Positions 15,307-23,442 of a stretch of DNA of 64,000 nt are shown here, piece after piece. Positions within the stretch are counted from its first letter, which is position 1, and every line of letters starts with the position of its first letter. The notes under the pieces are model-generated. The model was given only the letters and a program-made list of their open reading frames with translations, did not search any database and was not told the DNA's origin. Made by a program: the position numbers and the translations under genes. Where the stretch lies: assembly GCA_035269015.1 (NCBI GenBank), contig DATFJU010000016.1, positions 14,737 to 78,736 of the forward strand, in the 5' to 3' direction. This DNA is from JAIPJO01 sp035269015 (GTDB taxonomy: Bacteria > Patescibacteriota > Patescibacteriia > Patescibacteriales > UBA12465).

Positions 15307-16365
15307 TTATTTGTTAATTAAGAAATGACAAACATCTCCATCTTTTACTATATAATCTTTACCTTCAGTTCTGATTAAGCCTTGTTCTTTGGCGTTTTTT
15401 TCTGAACCAGCATTAATAAGGTCTTTCCAATTAATAATCTCTACTCTAATAAAGTGTTTTTGAAAATCAGTATGAATAACTGAAGCAGCCTCAGGAGCAG
15501 TAGCTCCTTTTTTTATTGTCCAGGCTCTACTCTCTTCAGGGCCTGTAGTTAAAAATGTTTCTAAGTTAAGGAGACTATAGGAAGCTTTAATTAATTTATT
15601 AAGACCACTAGTTCCCATATTTAGTTCTTTAAGAAATTCTTCTTGTTCAGATGGTGGCAAATCAACAATTTCTTGCTCAATTTTTACATTTATTGCTAAA
15701 GTATTTTCTTCGTTTTTGTTTTGATATTTTTCTGGGCTATCCGTGTTAACAATATAAAGAATAGGTTTTATGGTTAAAAGATTTAGTTGTTTTATAATTT
15801 CTTCTTCTTTTTCACTTAACTCAACATCTCTTATAGCTACACCATTTTCTAAATTAGTCTTTAATTTTTGAAGTAGCTCAAAAAAAGCTATTTTTTCTTT
15901 ATCTCCAGTTTTAGTTTCCTTTTGTGCTTTTTCCATTCTTTTGCTAATAGTGCTTAAATCAGCAAAGATAAGCTCAAGATTAATAGTTTCTCTATCTTCT
16001 TGAGGGTTGATTTTTCCAGTAACATGAATAATATTCTCATCTTGAAAGTCTCTAATTACCTCACAGATTGCATCACATTCTCTGATGTTAGCAAGAAATT
16101 GATTGCCTAGCCCCTCACCTTTATGGGCGCCCTTAACTAGACCTGCTACATCAACAAACTCTATTGCAGTTGGGATAGTTTTTTGTGATTTTGATATTTC
16201 AGTTAAAGCAGTTAATCTTTCATCAGGTACCTCTACAATTCCGACATTAGGATCAATAGTGCAAAAAGGATAATTAGAAGCTTCTGCTTTAGTTTTTGTT
16301 AACAAATTAAAGAGACTGGATTTACCAACATTGGGTAAACCAACTATAGCTAGAGATAATCCCAT
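15307..16365 (-). CDS. ychF: YchF/OLA1-family ATPase
   Basis: A 352-residue P-loop protein of the Obg-related YchF family, which binds ATP and associates with ribosomes. The G1 motif GLPNVGKSSLFN is followed by the family-specific SNYPFCTIDPNVG switch and the G3 motif DVAGLVKGAHKGEGLGN. The C-terminal TGS domain includes GPEESRAWTIKKGATAPEAA and IHTDFQKHFIRVEI. The G4 motif is NTDS rather than NKxD, in line with the ATP preference of YchF. It lies 27 bp downstream of the RND transporter gene. Confidence 0.95.
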   Translation of the reverse strand: MGLSLAIVGLPNVGKSSLFNLLTKTKAEASNYPFCTIDPNVGIVEVPDERLTALTEISKSQKTIPTAIEFVDVAGLVKGAHKGEGLGNQFLANIRECDAICEVIRDFQDENIIHVTGKINPQEDRETINLELIFADLSTISKRMEKAQKETKTGDKEKIAFFELLQKLKTNLENGVAIRDVELSEKEEEIIKQLNLLTIKPILYIVNTDSPEKYQNKNEENTLAINVKIEQEIVDLPPSEQEEFLKELNMGTSGLNKLIKASYSLLNLETFLTTGPEESRAWTIKKGATAPEAASVIHTDFQKHFIRVEIINWKDLINAGSEKNAKEQGLIRTEGKDYIVKDGDVCHFLINK

Positions 16366-16392
16366 ATAATAGTTATTATAATATTAGTATAT

Positions 16393-19300
16393 TTATTGTG
16401 ATTGTTTTTTTAGACAATCTTTTTTACATAAAGAAGTGTACAAGATTGGAACAATTATTAGGTTCAAAACAGTAGAAAATATTAAACCAAAAATTACAGC
16501 TAGACTAAGCCCTCTCCACATTTCATTAGCAAATATAAGAGGGAAAATACCAGCAATAGTGGTAATAGAGGTAATAAGAATTGGTTGCATACGAGCAATC
16601 CCTCCTTCAATTACTGCTTCAGTAAACTCTAACCCATCTTTAATATTTTTATTAATTCTATCAATTAAAACAATGGCATCATTTACTACAATACCAGCTA
16701 GTGAAACTATACCAATAAATACAGCAATTGAAAATGGCTGTCCAATAGCAAATAAACCTAAAATAACTCCAATAATTGCCAAGGGTAATGCAAATAATAT
16801 TATTAATGGCTGTTTAAAGGAGTTAAATTGCAATATTAATATTGCTCCTATTAAAAATATTGCAATAATCATAGAATAAAACATTTCCATGTATGACTTT
16901 TCAATATCTTCAGTTTCTCCTCCAATCTCTATGTTGCTATTATCTGGCAGGTTGTATCCTTCTATTTCTTGTTTAAAGTTTTGAGTGATTTCTTGTAGGT
17001 TGGCTCCCTTTTTAAGTTCTGCGGTAACGGTGGCAATTTGTTTACCGTTTTTATGCTCTATAGTTAAAAGTGATGGTTCTAAGTTTAAATTAGCAACTTG
17101 TTTTAAAGGGATTTCTTCACCCCTTTGGTTGATAATTAATAGGTTTTTTATGTCATCAATATTAGTAAAATCTTCTTGTGCGTATTTAACAACTATATCG
17201 ATATCTTCATCATTTAAGTTAACAGTAGAGGCTGTGGTGCCTGACAGGGCGTTTCTAACAGTGCTAGCAATAGCTGAGGTGTTAAGGGAGTAGTAATTAG
17301 CTTTTTGCCTGTCTATACTAAAAACAAATTCTCCAGTAGCATTACTCAAACTAGTTTCAATATTAATAGCATTATTTACGCTTTCAAAATACTTCATTAC
17401 CTTTTCGCTGTATTTAGATAAGGTTTTACTATTGTCTGAGAAAATCCTTACTTCTATGGGTGCTCCGCTAGGAGGTCCAGCTGCCATTTCATTGACTTTA
17501 ACTTCTGCATCTTGTATGTTTTTTATTTGCTCTCTTAAGTTTTCTGCAATAGTAAAACTTGTTTTTTCCCTTTCATCTTTTTCTGAAATGTTTACTGTAA
17601 TAGTAGCTTTATTTCTTGAGTCTGATGAGGACATCATGTCAGTACTCATTTCAGTGCCAATGGTAGTTACATAATTTTTTAATTCAGGTATTGTGGCTAC
17701 TTTTTCTTCAACTTTAGTGGTCACATCTTTGGTTTTTTCTAAACTTGAACCTACTGGCAATTCAATGTTTACATAAAAATATTCAAAGTCAATTTTTGGA
17801 AACATTTCTATGCGCATAAGACCGGAAACAGGGATAGCAATAGTTGCTATAAATATAATCCAAGCACTAATAATAATTGTTCTTCTTTTTTTCTTGTAAG
17901 GAAGTATGTTGCTTAGTTGTTTCCTGTATTTAGTGGCTAATTTAGATATTTGTTTATTAATAACTTGATGTCTTTTTTTATTTCTTCCACCACCATTACC
18001 ATTTGTTTTAATTTTAAGGAATCTTGTTACTAAGGTAGGAATAATAATTAAAGCTACAAATAAACTGGAAAGCAAGGTTACAATTAAAGTTTTAGGAATG
18101 ATACTAATGTATTCTCCCATAATTCCTGAAACTAGTAGCATGGGTAAAAAGGCAGATACAGTGGTTAAAGTTCCTGCAGTGATAGCAGCTTTAAAATTCC
18201 AAATAGAGAGTATAGCAGCTTCATAAACACTACGTTTATGTTTTACTACATATTCATTTATACCCTCTATTACTACAATAGCATTATCCACCATTAGTCC
18301 TAAAGATAAAACTAATGAAAAAAGGACCATGCTATTTATAGACATATCTTGTAACATTAAAAAAATGAAGGACATTAAGAAAGCTATAGGCACGGCTAGA
18401 GCAGTAATAATTGCTCCTCGTAAACTAAGTATTGTTAACAATATTAAAGCGATAAGGATAAATGTTTGAATAGCACTTCCTCCTAAAATATTTAAATCTT
18501 CTTTAATGTATTTAGAATTATCATTAGTTTTTTCAATTTTTATTGTACTAGGTATAGTTTTGTTTTCTTGTAGTGAAGAAATAGTGTTTTCTGAATTATC
18601 TACAATATTTAAAATGTTTCCTCCAACCTTTTTATATATTTGTAAGGATATAGTATTTTGAGGATCTTCATCTGGATAGGCAATTCTAGACTCAGTAGAC
18701 TTTTCTTTGTAGGTATCTTTGATTGTAGCGACATCTTCTAAAAATACAGGAGAGTTCTCATAGGTGGTAACAACTAAAGTATTTAAATCACTAGCTTGAG
18801 TTATTTTACCCCTAATTCTTACTCCATACCTATATTCATCTATTTCAATAATACCAGCTGGTAAATTAAAGTTAGTGTTATTTATAGAATTAACTACTTG
18901 CCCTAAAGATAAATTATAAGTACTTAATTTGTTTTCATTTATTATCACTTGAAATTCTCTTTCTAGACCACCTATTATCTCAACTTTAGAAACATCAGCT
19001 ACTGACTCTAGTTCTTCTTGAAGTGTATCAGCATATTTTTTTAACTCACTATCACTATAATTACCAACTAAAGAATAAGTAACAATAGGCATATCACTAA
19101 GTCTTATTTCAGTAACTTCAGGACTACTAGCATCACTGGGTAATCTTGGTTTTACTCTATCAACAGCTTCTCTTAATTTTTGGAAACTATCTTGCAGGTT
19201 TGTTTCAGCGTTATATTCTACAAATACAGAAGAAAAGCCTAGACCAGAACTAGAGTTATAATTATTTAAATTTTCTAAGTTTTTTATTTCGTTTTCTACT

Positions 19301-19569
19301 TTATTTGTTATTAAAGTTTCAGTATCACTAGGACTAGCGCCAAGATAGGTTGTGGTAATAACAGCATAAGGAACTTTAACTTCTGGTTGAGCTTCTTTTG
19401 GTAAGGTAAAAATAGCAAAAAATCCAAAAACAATAATTAATAACATTATTAAGTAAGTAAAGCGGTAATTGGTAATAAAAAAGCCAAGCCAAGATTTCTT
19501 TTCTCTTTTTAGAGCTTGATCTAATTTCCTTTCTTTGTTTTCTATATATTCTTGATTATCAGTATTCAT
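16393..19569 (-). CDS. RND-family efflux transporter (AcrB/MexB-like)
   Basis: A 1058-residue proton-driven exporter with the twelve-helix RND layout: one helix near residues 35-55, a large loop, six helices around 360-530, a second loop, and the last helices. It has the LPKEAQPEV segment after the first helix and GLMVDNAIVVIEG in helix 4 with the paired acidic residues that carry protons. VNDAIVLIDRIN is the equivalent segment in the second half. The adaptor gene is immediately upstream. No outer-membrane channel gene is present. Confidence 0.92.
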   Translation of the reverse strand: MNTDNQEYIENKERKLDQALKREKKSWLGFFITNYRFTYLIMLLIIVFGFFAIFTLPKEAQPEVKVPYAVITTTYLGASPSDTETLITNKVENEIKNLENLNNYNSSSGLGFSSVFVEYNAETNLQDSFQKLREAVDRVKPRLPSDASSPEVTEIRLSDMPIVTYSLVGNYSDSELKKYADTLQEELESVADVSKVEIIGGLEREFQVIINENKLSTYNLSLGQVVNSINNTNFNLPAGIIEIDEYRYGVRIRGKITQASDLNTLVVTTYENSPVFLEDVATIKDTYKEKSTESRIAYPDEDPQNTISLQIYKKVGGNILNIVDNSENTISSLQENKTIPSTIKIEKTNDNSKYIKEDLNILGGSAIQTFILIALILLTILSLRGAIITALAVPIAFLMSFIFLMLQDMSINSMVLFSLVLSLGLMVDNAIVVIEGINEYVVKHKRSVYEAAILSIWNFKAAITAGTLTTVSAFLPMLLVSGIMGEYISIIPKTLIVTLLSSLFVALIIIPTLVTRFLKIKTNGNGGGRNKKRHQVINKQISKLATKYRKQLSNILPYKKKRRTIIISAWIIFIATIAIPVSGLMRIEMFPKIDFEYFYVNIELPVGSSLEKTKDVTTKVEEKVATIPELKNYVTTIGTEMSTDMMSSSDSRNKATITVNISEKDEREKTSFTIAENLREQIKNIQDAEVKVNEMAAGPPSGAPIEVRIFSDNSKTLSKYSEKVMKYFESVNNAINIETSLSNATGEFVFSIDRQKANYYSLNTSAIASTVRNALSGTTASTVNLNDEDIDIVVKYAQEDFTNIDDIKNLLIINQRGEEIPLKQVANLNLEPSLLTIEHKNGKQIATVTAELKKGANLQEITQNFKQEIEGYNLPDNSNIEIGGETEDIEKSYMEMFYSMIIAIFLIGAILILQFNSFKQPLIILFALPLAIIGVILGLFAIGQPFSIAVFIGIVSLAGIVVNDAIVLIDRINKNIKDGLEFTEAVIEGGIARMQPILITSITTIAGIFPLIFANEMWRGLSLAVIFGLIFSTVLNLIIVPILYTSLCKKDCLKKQSQ

Positions 19570-19579
19570 ATATCAAGTA

Positions 19580-21376
19580 TTATTTAATTTGAATTAATGA
19601 GTTGTTTTCTATAGATTTAGAACCGTCTATAATTATTTCATTACCAATTTTTAGCCCTGATTTGATTTCTACTAAATTACCCTGGCTGTCACCTAAAGTC
19701 ACTATTTGTTTTTTAGCAGTTAATTCATTATTTTCATTAAGTTTTACTAGATAAACATAGTTTTCAGTTTGAGTTATGGTTAAAGCTTCTAAAGGAATCA
19801 TAATAACCCCACTTTTAACAGAGTTTTTATTATTTTTTTTAATCATCACATCTACAAAAGTTCCGGGAATTAATTTTTTATTTTTATTATCTACTAATAT
19901 TTCTACTTCTACTTTTTTAGTTTGTTCGTTAGCACTAGGGGCAATATTAGTAATCTTTGCTTTTATATCTTGATTAATAATTACTTCTTGCCCTAAGTTA
20001 ATTTGATATATATCTTCAGATGGTAAATTAATTACCACTTTAACGTTATTAGTTTGAGAAATGCTAGCAATTACTTGCCCAGGATTTAATTCTGCACCGA
20101 CTTCCACATTTTTTGAAGTAATTTGTCCTGATATAGGAGCACTAATAATTAAATCAGCTAACTGTTCTTGAGACAAGTTTAGTTGTCCTAGAGCTGAGTC
20201 AACCTGTGACTGAGCCGAAAGTATTTGTTGTTTTTTAGATTCCCTTGCAGAATTTAGACTTACTAAAGCATTGTTATATGATATCTCAGCATTATTTAAT
20301 TGATTCTGTGTCCCCTGAATGTTGTTTTTTAAAGCAATACGTTCTTTTTCTTGACTTAATTCAATAGTGCTTAAATTATTTAAAGTATTTTCTGCTGATT
20401 GCAGTGAACTGTTAACAGTGTTATATAATCTAGAAAACTTTTCTTGTTCTGCATTTAAGGCGCTTTGTGGAAAATTGCTACTAGAGACAGTATTATCTAA
20501 AACAATAATTGTTTCATTGGTTAGAGTTTTAGTTTCTCTAAGCAAATCAATTATTTTTTCTAGCCTTTCTTCAATGTTTTGACTTTCAACCGGTTCATCT
20601 TTTAAGTTATTATAAGTGCTTTTAGTGTTTTTATAAGTATTTTTAACTTTAACTAAAGCTGAATAGCTTTTAGCACTAAGAGTTGCTTTAATTTCTTCAA
20701 GTCGTGGACCTGGCTCAGCGCCAATAATATAGTTAACGTCTTCTAAAGCATCTTTAACAGTTTGTAGATAGTTACTATAAGAAATAACAGCGCTGTTTTT
20801 AGTATCAACTAGATTTTTTTCTTGTAAAGAGATGGTGCTTTCATAATTTTCTTGAGCTGACTTCAGAGAAATTTCTGCATTATTAATTGCTTCTTGAGCT
20901 TGTATTACACCTATTTCAGCTTGTTCAACATTAGATTGGGTAGTTCTTTTTACAGCTTCTAAATTACTAAGCATATTATAGTAATTAGTTTGTGCATTCT
21001 GATAACCTGTACGTGTGGTATTGCTTTTTAAATAGGCTAAAACTTGACCAGCGTTTATTTGATCGCCTCTATCAAATGATAATGACTGTATAGTCCCTTT
21101 AGCTAAAACTGTCACATCTACCTTAGTTTCAGCATTTACAGCTCCTACAGTCTCTATATATAGATTATTTGAGCTTGATGTAGCATTATTAATTGTCATC
21201 GTTTTTACTTCAAATAATCTTTCTTGTTCAGAATTATTTTGATTAGTGTCTTCTAGGTTATTATTTTTTTGTTTTTGTAGGGCACCATAGGCTCCATAGC
21301 CGAAAATAGCAATAATAATAACACTAGCTATTATTATAATAAGCTTTTTTTTCGGGGATTTTTTATTTTCATTCAT
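19580..21376 (-). CDS. Membrane fusion protein (HlyD/AcrA-like adaptor of the RND pump)
   Basis: A 598-residue adaptor with a single N-terminal membrane anchor (about residues 10-30), a lipoyl-like beta segment (KVDVTVLAKGTIQSLSF...AGQVLAYL) and a long alpha-hairpin of about 300 residues rich in Gln, Asn, Ala and Glu. The second lipoyl half follows (ISAPISGQITSKNVEVGAEL), then beta-barrel and membrane-proximal domains. The coiled hairpin is much longer than in AcrA (total 397 aa). It is the first gene of the pump operon, 10 bp before the transporter, behind its own promoter. Confidence 0.88.
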   Translation of the reverse strand: MNENKKSPKKKLIIIIASVIIIAIFGYGAYGALQKQKNNNLEDTNQNNSEQERLFEVKTMTINNATSSSNNLYIETVGAVNAETKVDVTVLAKGTIQSLSFDRGDQINAGQVLAYLKSNTTRTGYQNAQTNYYNMLSNLEAVKRTTQSNVEQAEIGVIQAQEAINNAEISLKSAQENYESTISLQEKNLVDTKNSAVISYSNYLQTVKDALEDVNYIIGAEPGPRLEEIKATLSAKSYSALVKVKNTYKNTKSTYNNLKDEPVESQNIEERLEKIIDLLRETKTLTNETIIVLDNTVSSSNFPQSALNAEQEKFSRLYNTVNSSLQSAENTLNNLSTIELSQEKERIALKNNIQGTQNQLNNAEISYNNALVSLNSARESKKQQILSAQSQVDSALGQLNLSQEQLADLIISAPISGQITSKNVEVGAELNPGQVIASISQTNNVKVVINLPSEDIYQINLGQEVIINQDIKAKITNIAPSANEQTKKVEVEILVDNKNKKLIPGTFVDVMIKKNNKNSVKSGVIMIPLEALTITQTENYVYLVKLNENNELTAKKQIVTLGDSQGNLVEIKSGLKIGNEIIIDGSKSIENNSLIQIK

Positions 21377-21415
21377 GTTTTCAGTTATAATAGTTTAAAT
21401 TAATAAAGTTTAGCT

Positions 21416-21444
21416 ATTTTAATAAATAAATAAGTTTTTGTCAA
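21416..21444 (-). promoter_or_regulatory. Promoter of the RND efflux operon
   Basis: TTGACA and TAAAAT are separated by 17 bp on the minus strand, about 40 bp before the adaptor ATG. It lies downstream of the structured RNA's terminator, so the pump and the RNA are separately transcribed. Confidence 0.7.
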
Positions 21445-21509
21445 TCCCTGTTTACTTATAAAAAGCATATAATTTAGCTAGATAATAGTGTTAAACTAAT
21501 TATATAAAT

Positions 21510-21582
21510 AAAAAAAAGAGGCCCATCGCGGGCTCCTTCATATTATAATATATAATAAATATGTGGATACCTGATGGGCCTC
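21510..21582 (-). terminator. Terminator of the structured RNA
   Basis: Perfect ten-base arms GAGGCCCATC/GATGGGCCTC (21573-21582 and 21518-21527) enclose a 45-nt A/T-rich apical region and are followed on the minus strand by eight T. The GC-rich stem stands out against the local base composition. Confidence 0.75.
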
Positions 21583-21790
21583 ACTTCTAAGTTTTGTATA
21601 TTCTTACTTTTTTGTAAGTTTTTAAACAACTCAGAAGTAAAGCATCGCTGATTTATGCTTTATATTAAGCTAATTTTAGGTTTTTATTATAAAACCTTAA
21701 TATTTTTATTTTTATCACCTATCAGCTTAAAGTGATATTCATAAATTAGCTCGATATTTGATTTTCAATAAACAGTTTTTCTAGTTTGTG
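21510..21790 (-). ncRNA. Structured RNA of unknown family, about 280 nt
   Basis: A non-coding unit with its own promoter and intrinsic terminator. In transcript order it can form a closing stem AGCTAATTT/AAATTAGCT (21743-21751 with 21668-21676) that encloses two hairpins: TATCAC/GTGATA (21713-21737) and AGGTTTT/AAAACCT. Next are a hairpin AAGCAT/ATGCTT (21640-21660), a long rod starting ACTTCT/AGAAGT capped by CTTAC-AAAAAA-GTAAG, and the terminator stem. The loop at 21721-21726 (GCTGAT in the RNA) is exactly complementary to the loop at 21647-21652 (ATCAGC), a possible kissing interaction. I found no motif of tmRNA, RNase P RNA, SRP RNA or 6S RNA. Confidence 0.6.
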
Positions 21791-21796
21791 TTAACA

Positions 21797-21825
21797 ATTA
21801 TAGCATCGTTATTAAAAGGAAACAA
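21797..21825 (-). promoter_or_regulatory. Promoter of the structured RNA
   Basis: TTGTTT and a perfect TATAAT separated by 17 bp on the minus strand, placing the start near 21790. Confidence 0.65.
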
Positions 21826-21908
21826 GCTTTTAGTTAGTAAAAATGGTACATTCTGTATTCTTACCTAATATTAGCGCTAAATTTGGTGCTTTGATTATGA
21901 TTTAAACA

Positions 21909-21938
21909 ACTTTAGTCCAGGGTTTCCTGGACTAAAGT
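21909..21938 (+). repeat. Perfect palindromic hairpin, copy A of a repeat flanking tRNA-Cys
   Basis: Thirteen-base arms ACTTTAGTCCAGG and CCTGGACTAAAGT with a four-base loop. The first 24 bases recur with one mismatch at 22098-22121. It lies in the gap of about 190 bp between the tRNA-Cys terminator and the structured RNA's promoter, where I see no gene. A single TTATCCACA (DnaA-box-like) word lies at 21966. Confidence 0.7.
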
Positions 21939-21986
21939 ATTGTAGTTATATACAAAAAACACAAGTTATCCACAGGTTTAGGAAAA

Positions 21987-22010
21987 CAAAAAATACTCAT
22001 TTTTGAGTAT
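21987..22010 (-). terminator. Terminator after tRNA-Cys
   Basis: On the minus strand ATACTCA-AAAAA-style loop-TGAGTAT is followed by six T; the seven-base arms are at 21993-21999 and 22004-22010. Confidence 0.65.
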
Positions 22011-22016
22011 ATTTTG

Positions 22017-22090
22017 AGGCTCAGACCGGATTCGAACCGGTGAATAACGGTTTTGCAAACCGCAGCGTTAGACCGCTTCGCCACTGAGCC
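22017..22090 (-). tRNA. tRNA-Cys (anticodon GCA)
   Basis: A 74-nt cloverleaf on the minus strand. The acceptor is GGCTCAG paired with CTGAGCC, the anticodon loop is TTGCAAA (anticodon GCA), the T-loop is TTCGAAT and the discriminator is U73, the identity base of tRNA-Cys. CCA is not encoded. It follows the tsaD stop by about 10 bp and may be read from the tsaD transcript. Confidence 0.95.
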
Positions 22091-22097
22091 TTATTGG

Positions 22098-22121
22098 ACT
22101 TTAGTCCAGGTTTTCCTGGAC
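22098..22121 (+). repeat. Copy B of the palindromic repeat, overlapping the tsaD stop codon
   Basis: TTTAGTCCAGG-TTTT-CCTGGAC matches 23 of 24 bases of copy A at 21909. It encodes the last residues and stop codon of tsaD and can form a GTCCAGG/CCTGGAC hairpin in the tsaD mRNA. Confidence 0.65.
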
Positions 22122-23150
22122 AGAAAGCACCTTCCAAGAGTTTTTTAGCTTTGTTAATGATGCTTTGTCTTTTATTTTTTTGTTAAAAACAGAAGCTGCT
22201 GCGATCATAGCAGCATTATCTGTAGTATATTGTAAATCACTAATGAAAACTTGTAAATGCTTATCTTGAGCTTTTTTTGTGAGCTCTTCTCTTAACTTTA
22301 TATTAGCGGAAACTCCTCCAGATAGCAATACTGATTTAGCAAGATGTTTTTTAGCGGCTTTTATGGTTTTAGTAACTAATACATCTACAATAGCTTCTTG
22401 ATAGAGGTAACAATATTCATTTATGTTATTTTTCCAGTTCTTATCTTTTTTTAAACGGTATAAAAGAGAAGTTTTAAGCCCTGAAAAGGAAAAATCAAGA
22501 TTATCACTGTATTTCATTGGTCTAGGAAAGTCTTTTAGACTTTGTTTTTTCTTGGATTTTTCAAACTCTTGAGCTTTTTTAGATATAATTGGGCCTCCAG
22601 GGTAGCCCAGGGACATCATTTTAGCTCCTTTATCAAAAGCTTCACCAGCTGCATCATCTCTGGTGCTACCCAGTTTTCTATATTTAGTTGGTGACTGCAT
22701 TAAAACAATGTTACTGTGTCCACCTGAGACTGTTAATATTACTGCGGGAAACTTAATATTTTTCCAATTATTAATAAAGGGAGCAAAAAGATGACCTTCT
22801 ATGTGGTTTATACCGATTATTGGTATATTATTAGCGTAGGCAAGGGTTCTAGCTGTTTCTGTGCCTGTTAAAAGGGATGTTACTAGACCTGGTCCTTTAG
22901 TTACAGCAATAAGATTAATATCTTTTATGGTGCACTCTGCCTCTTTTAAAGCATTATCTATTGTTGGTAGTAGTTTATATACATGTTCTCTAGCAGCTAA
23001 TTCTGGCACTACACCTCCATATTTAGCATGAAGCTTTATTTGTGATGAAATAACGTTGCTTTTTACTTTTATTTCTTTATTTTTTTTGTTAGCAAAGACA
23101 ACGCTGGCAGCGCTTTCATCACAACTTGATTCAATAGCTAAAATATTCAT
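22101..23150 (-). CDS. tsaD: TsaD, tRNA N6-threonylcarbamoyladenosine synthase subunit
   Basis: Catalytic subunit that transfers threonylcarbamoyl to A37 of tRNA. The 349-residue protein starts with the ASKHA-type ESSCDESAAS phosphate loop. It has the metal-binding HIEGH motif (about residue 121), VSGGHSN, DDAAGEAFDKGAKM and LSGGVSAN, all family signatures, and the length is typical. It depends on TsaE (window start) and TsaB. The last codons overlap a palindromic repeat. Confidence 0.96.
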   Translation of the reverse strand: MNILAIESSCDESAASVVFANKKNKEIKVKSNVISSQIKLHAKYGGVVPELAAREHVYKLLPTIDNALKEAECTIKDINLIAVTKGPGLVTSLLTGTETARTLAYANNIPIIGINHIEGHLFAPFINNWKNIKFPAVILTVSGGHSNIVLMQSPTKYRKLGSTRDDAAGEAFDKGAKMMSLGYPGGPIISKKAQEFEKSKKKQSLKDFPRPMKYSDNLDFSFSGLKTSLLYRLKKDKNWKNNINEYCYLYQEAIVDVLVTKTIKAAKKHLAKSVLLSGGVSANIKLREELTKKAQDKHLQVFISDLQYTTDNAAMIAAASVFNKKIKDKASLTKLKNSWKVLSVQENLD

Positions 23151-23223
23151 ACTATTATTTACTTGACTAAAAATATAATTTTATTTATACTTATTTTCAG
23201 TACAACGTTATCATATTTATTTA

Positions 23224-23246
23224 AAAAAAGCCATCCCAGCGGGATG
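23224..23246 (-). terminator. Hairpin with T-run between tsaD and tRNA-Glu
   Basis: Stem CATCCC/GGGATG with a three-base loop; the minus strand continues with GGC and seven T, and the plus strand with A and five T. tsaD starts downstream on the minus strand, so it may end antisense or readthrough transcription across the tRNA-Glu region. Confidence 0.5.
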
Positions 23247-23262
23247 ATTTTTAAATAATTTT

Positions 23263-23334
23263 GGTCCCTTCGTCTAGTGGTTAGGACACCAGATTTTCAT
23301 TCTGGTAACAGGGGTTCGATTCCCCTAGGGACTA
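23263..23334 (+). tRNA. tRNA-Glu (anticodon TTC)
   Basis: A 72-nt cloverleaf. The acceptor is GGTCCCT with AGGGACT (first pair G-U), the anticodon arm is CCAGA-TTTTCAT-TCTGG with anticodon TTC, the T-arm is AGGGG-TTCGATT-CCCCT and the discriminator is A. CCA is not encoded. Confidence 0.94.
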
Positions 23335-23342
23335 CACTCTAA

Positions 23343-23372
23343 ACAGACATCTATATTGGTGTCTGTTTTTTT
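23343..23372 (+). terminator. Terminator after tRNA-Glu
   Basis: Arms ACAGACA/TGTCTGT (23343-23349, 23360-23366) followed by seven T. The lipoyl-operon promoter begins three bases later. Confidence 0.75.
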
Positions 23373-23374
23373 AT

Positions 23375-23403
23375 TTGACAGCAAATTTCTTGAGTATTAT
23401 AAT
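23375..23403 (+). promoter_or_regulatory. Consensus promoter of the arsR-lipoyl redox operon
   Basis: TTGACA and TATAAT, both perfect, are separated by 17 bp. This is the strongest promoter match in the window, 40 bp before the ArsR-type gene, and is the kind of promoter that needs a repressor. Confidence 0.8.
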
Positions 23404-23419
23404 ATCAATATAAATTGAT
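23404..23419 (+). promoter_or_regulatory. Palindromic operator, ATCAA-N6-TTGAT type
   Basis: Inverted repeat ATCAAT-ATAA-ATTGAT begins directly after the -10 box and covers the expected start site. ATCAA-N6-TTGAT resembles operators described for ArsR/SmtB-type repressors, and the next gene encodes such a protein, so autorepression is the simplest reading. Confidence 0.65.
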
Positions 23420-23442
23420 GATAGAGTAATTACTTTTTACAT

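Noticed and set aside
21510..21790. tmRNA, RNase P RNA or riboswitch for the RND operon
   Set aside because: No tRNA-like ends, tag frame or RNase P core words were seen, and the pump has its own promoter downstream of the RNA's terminator.
21966..21974. DnaA-box-like TTATCCACA, possible origin
   Set aside because: Only one perfect box is present and dnaA, dnaN or a box cluster are absent, so an origin cannot be supported.
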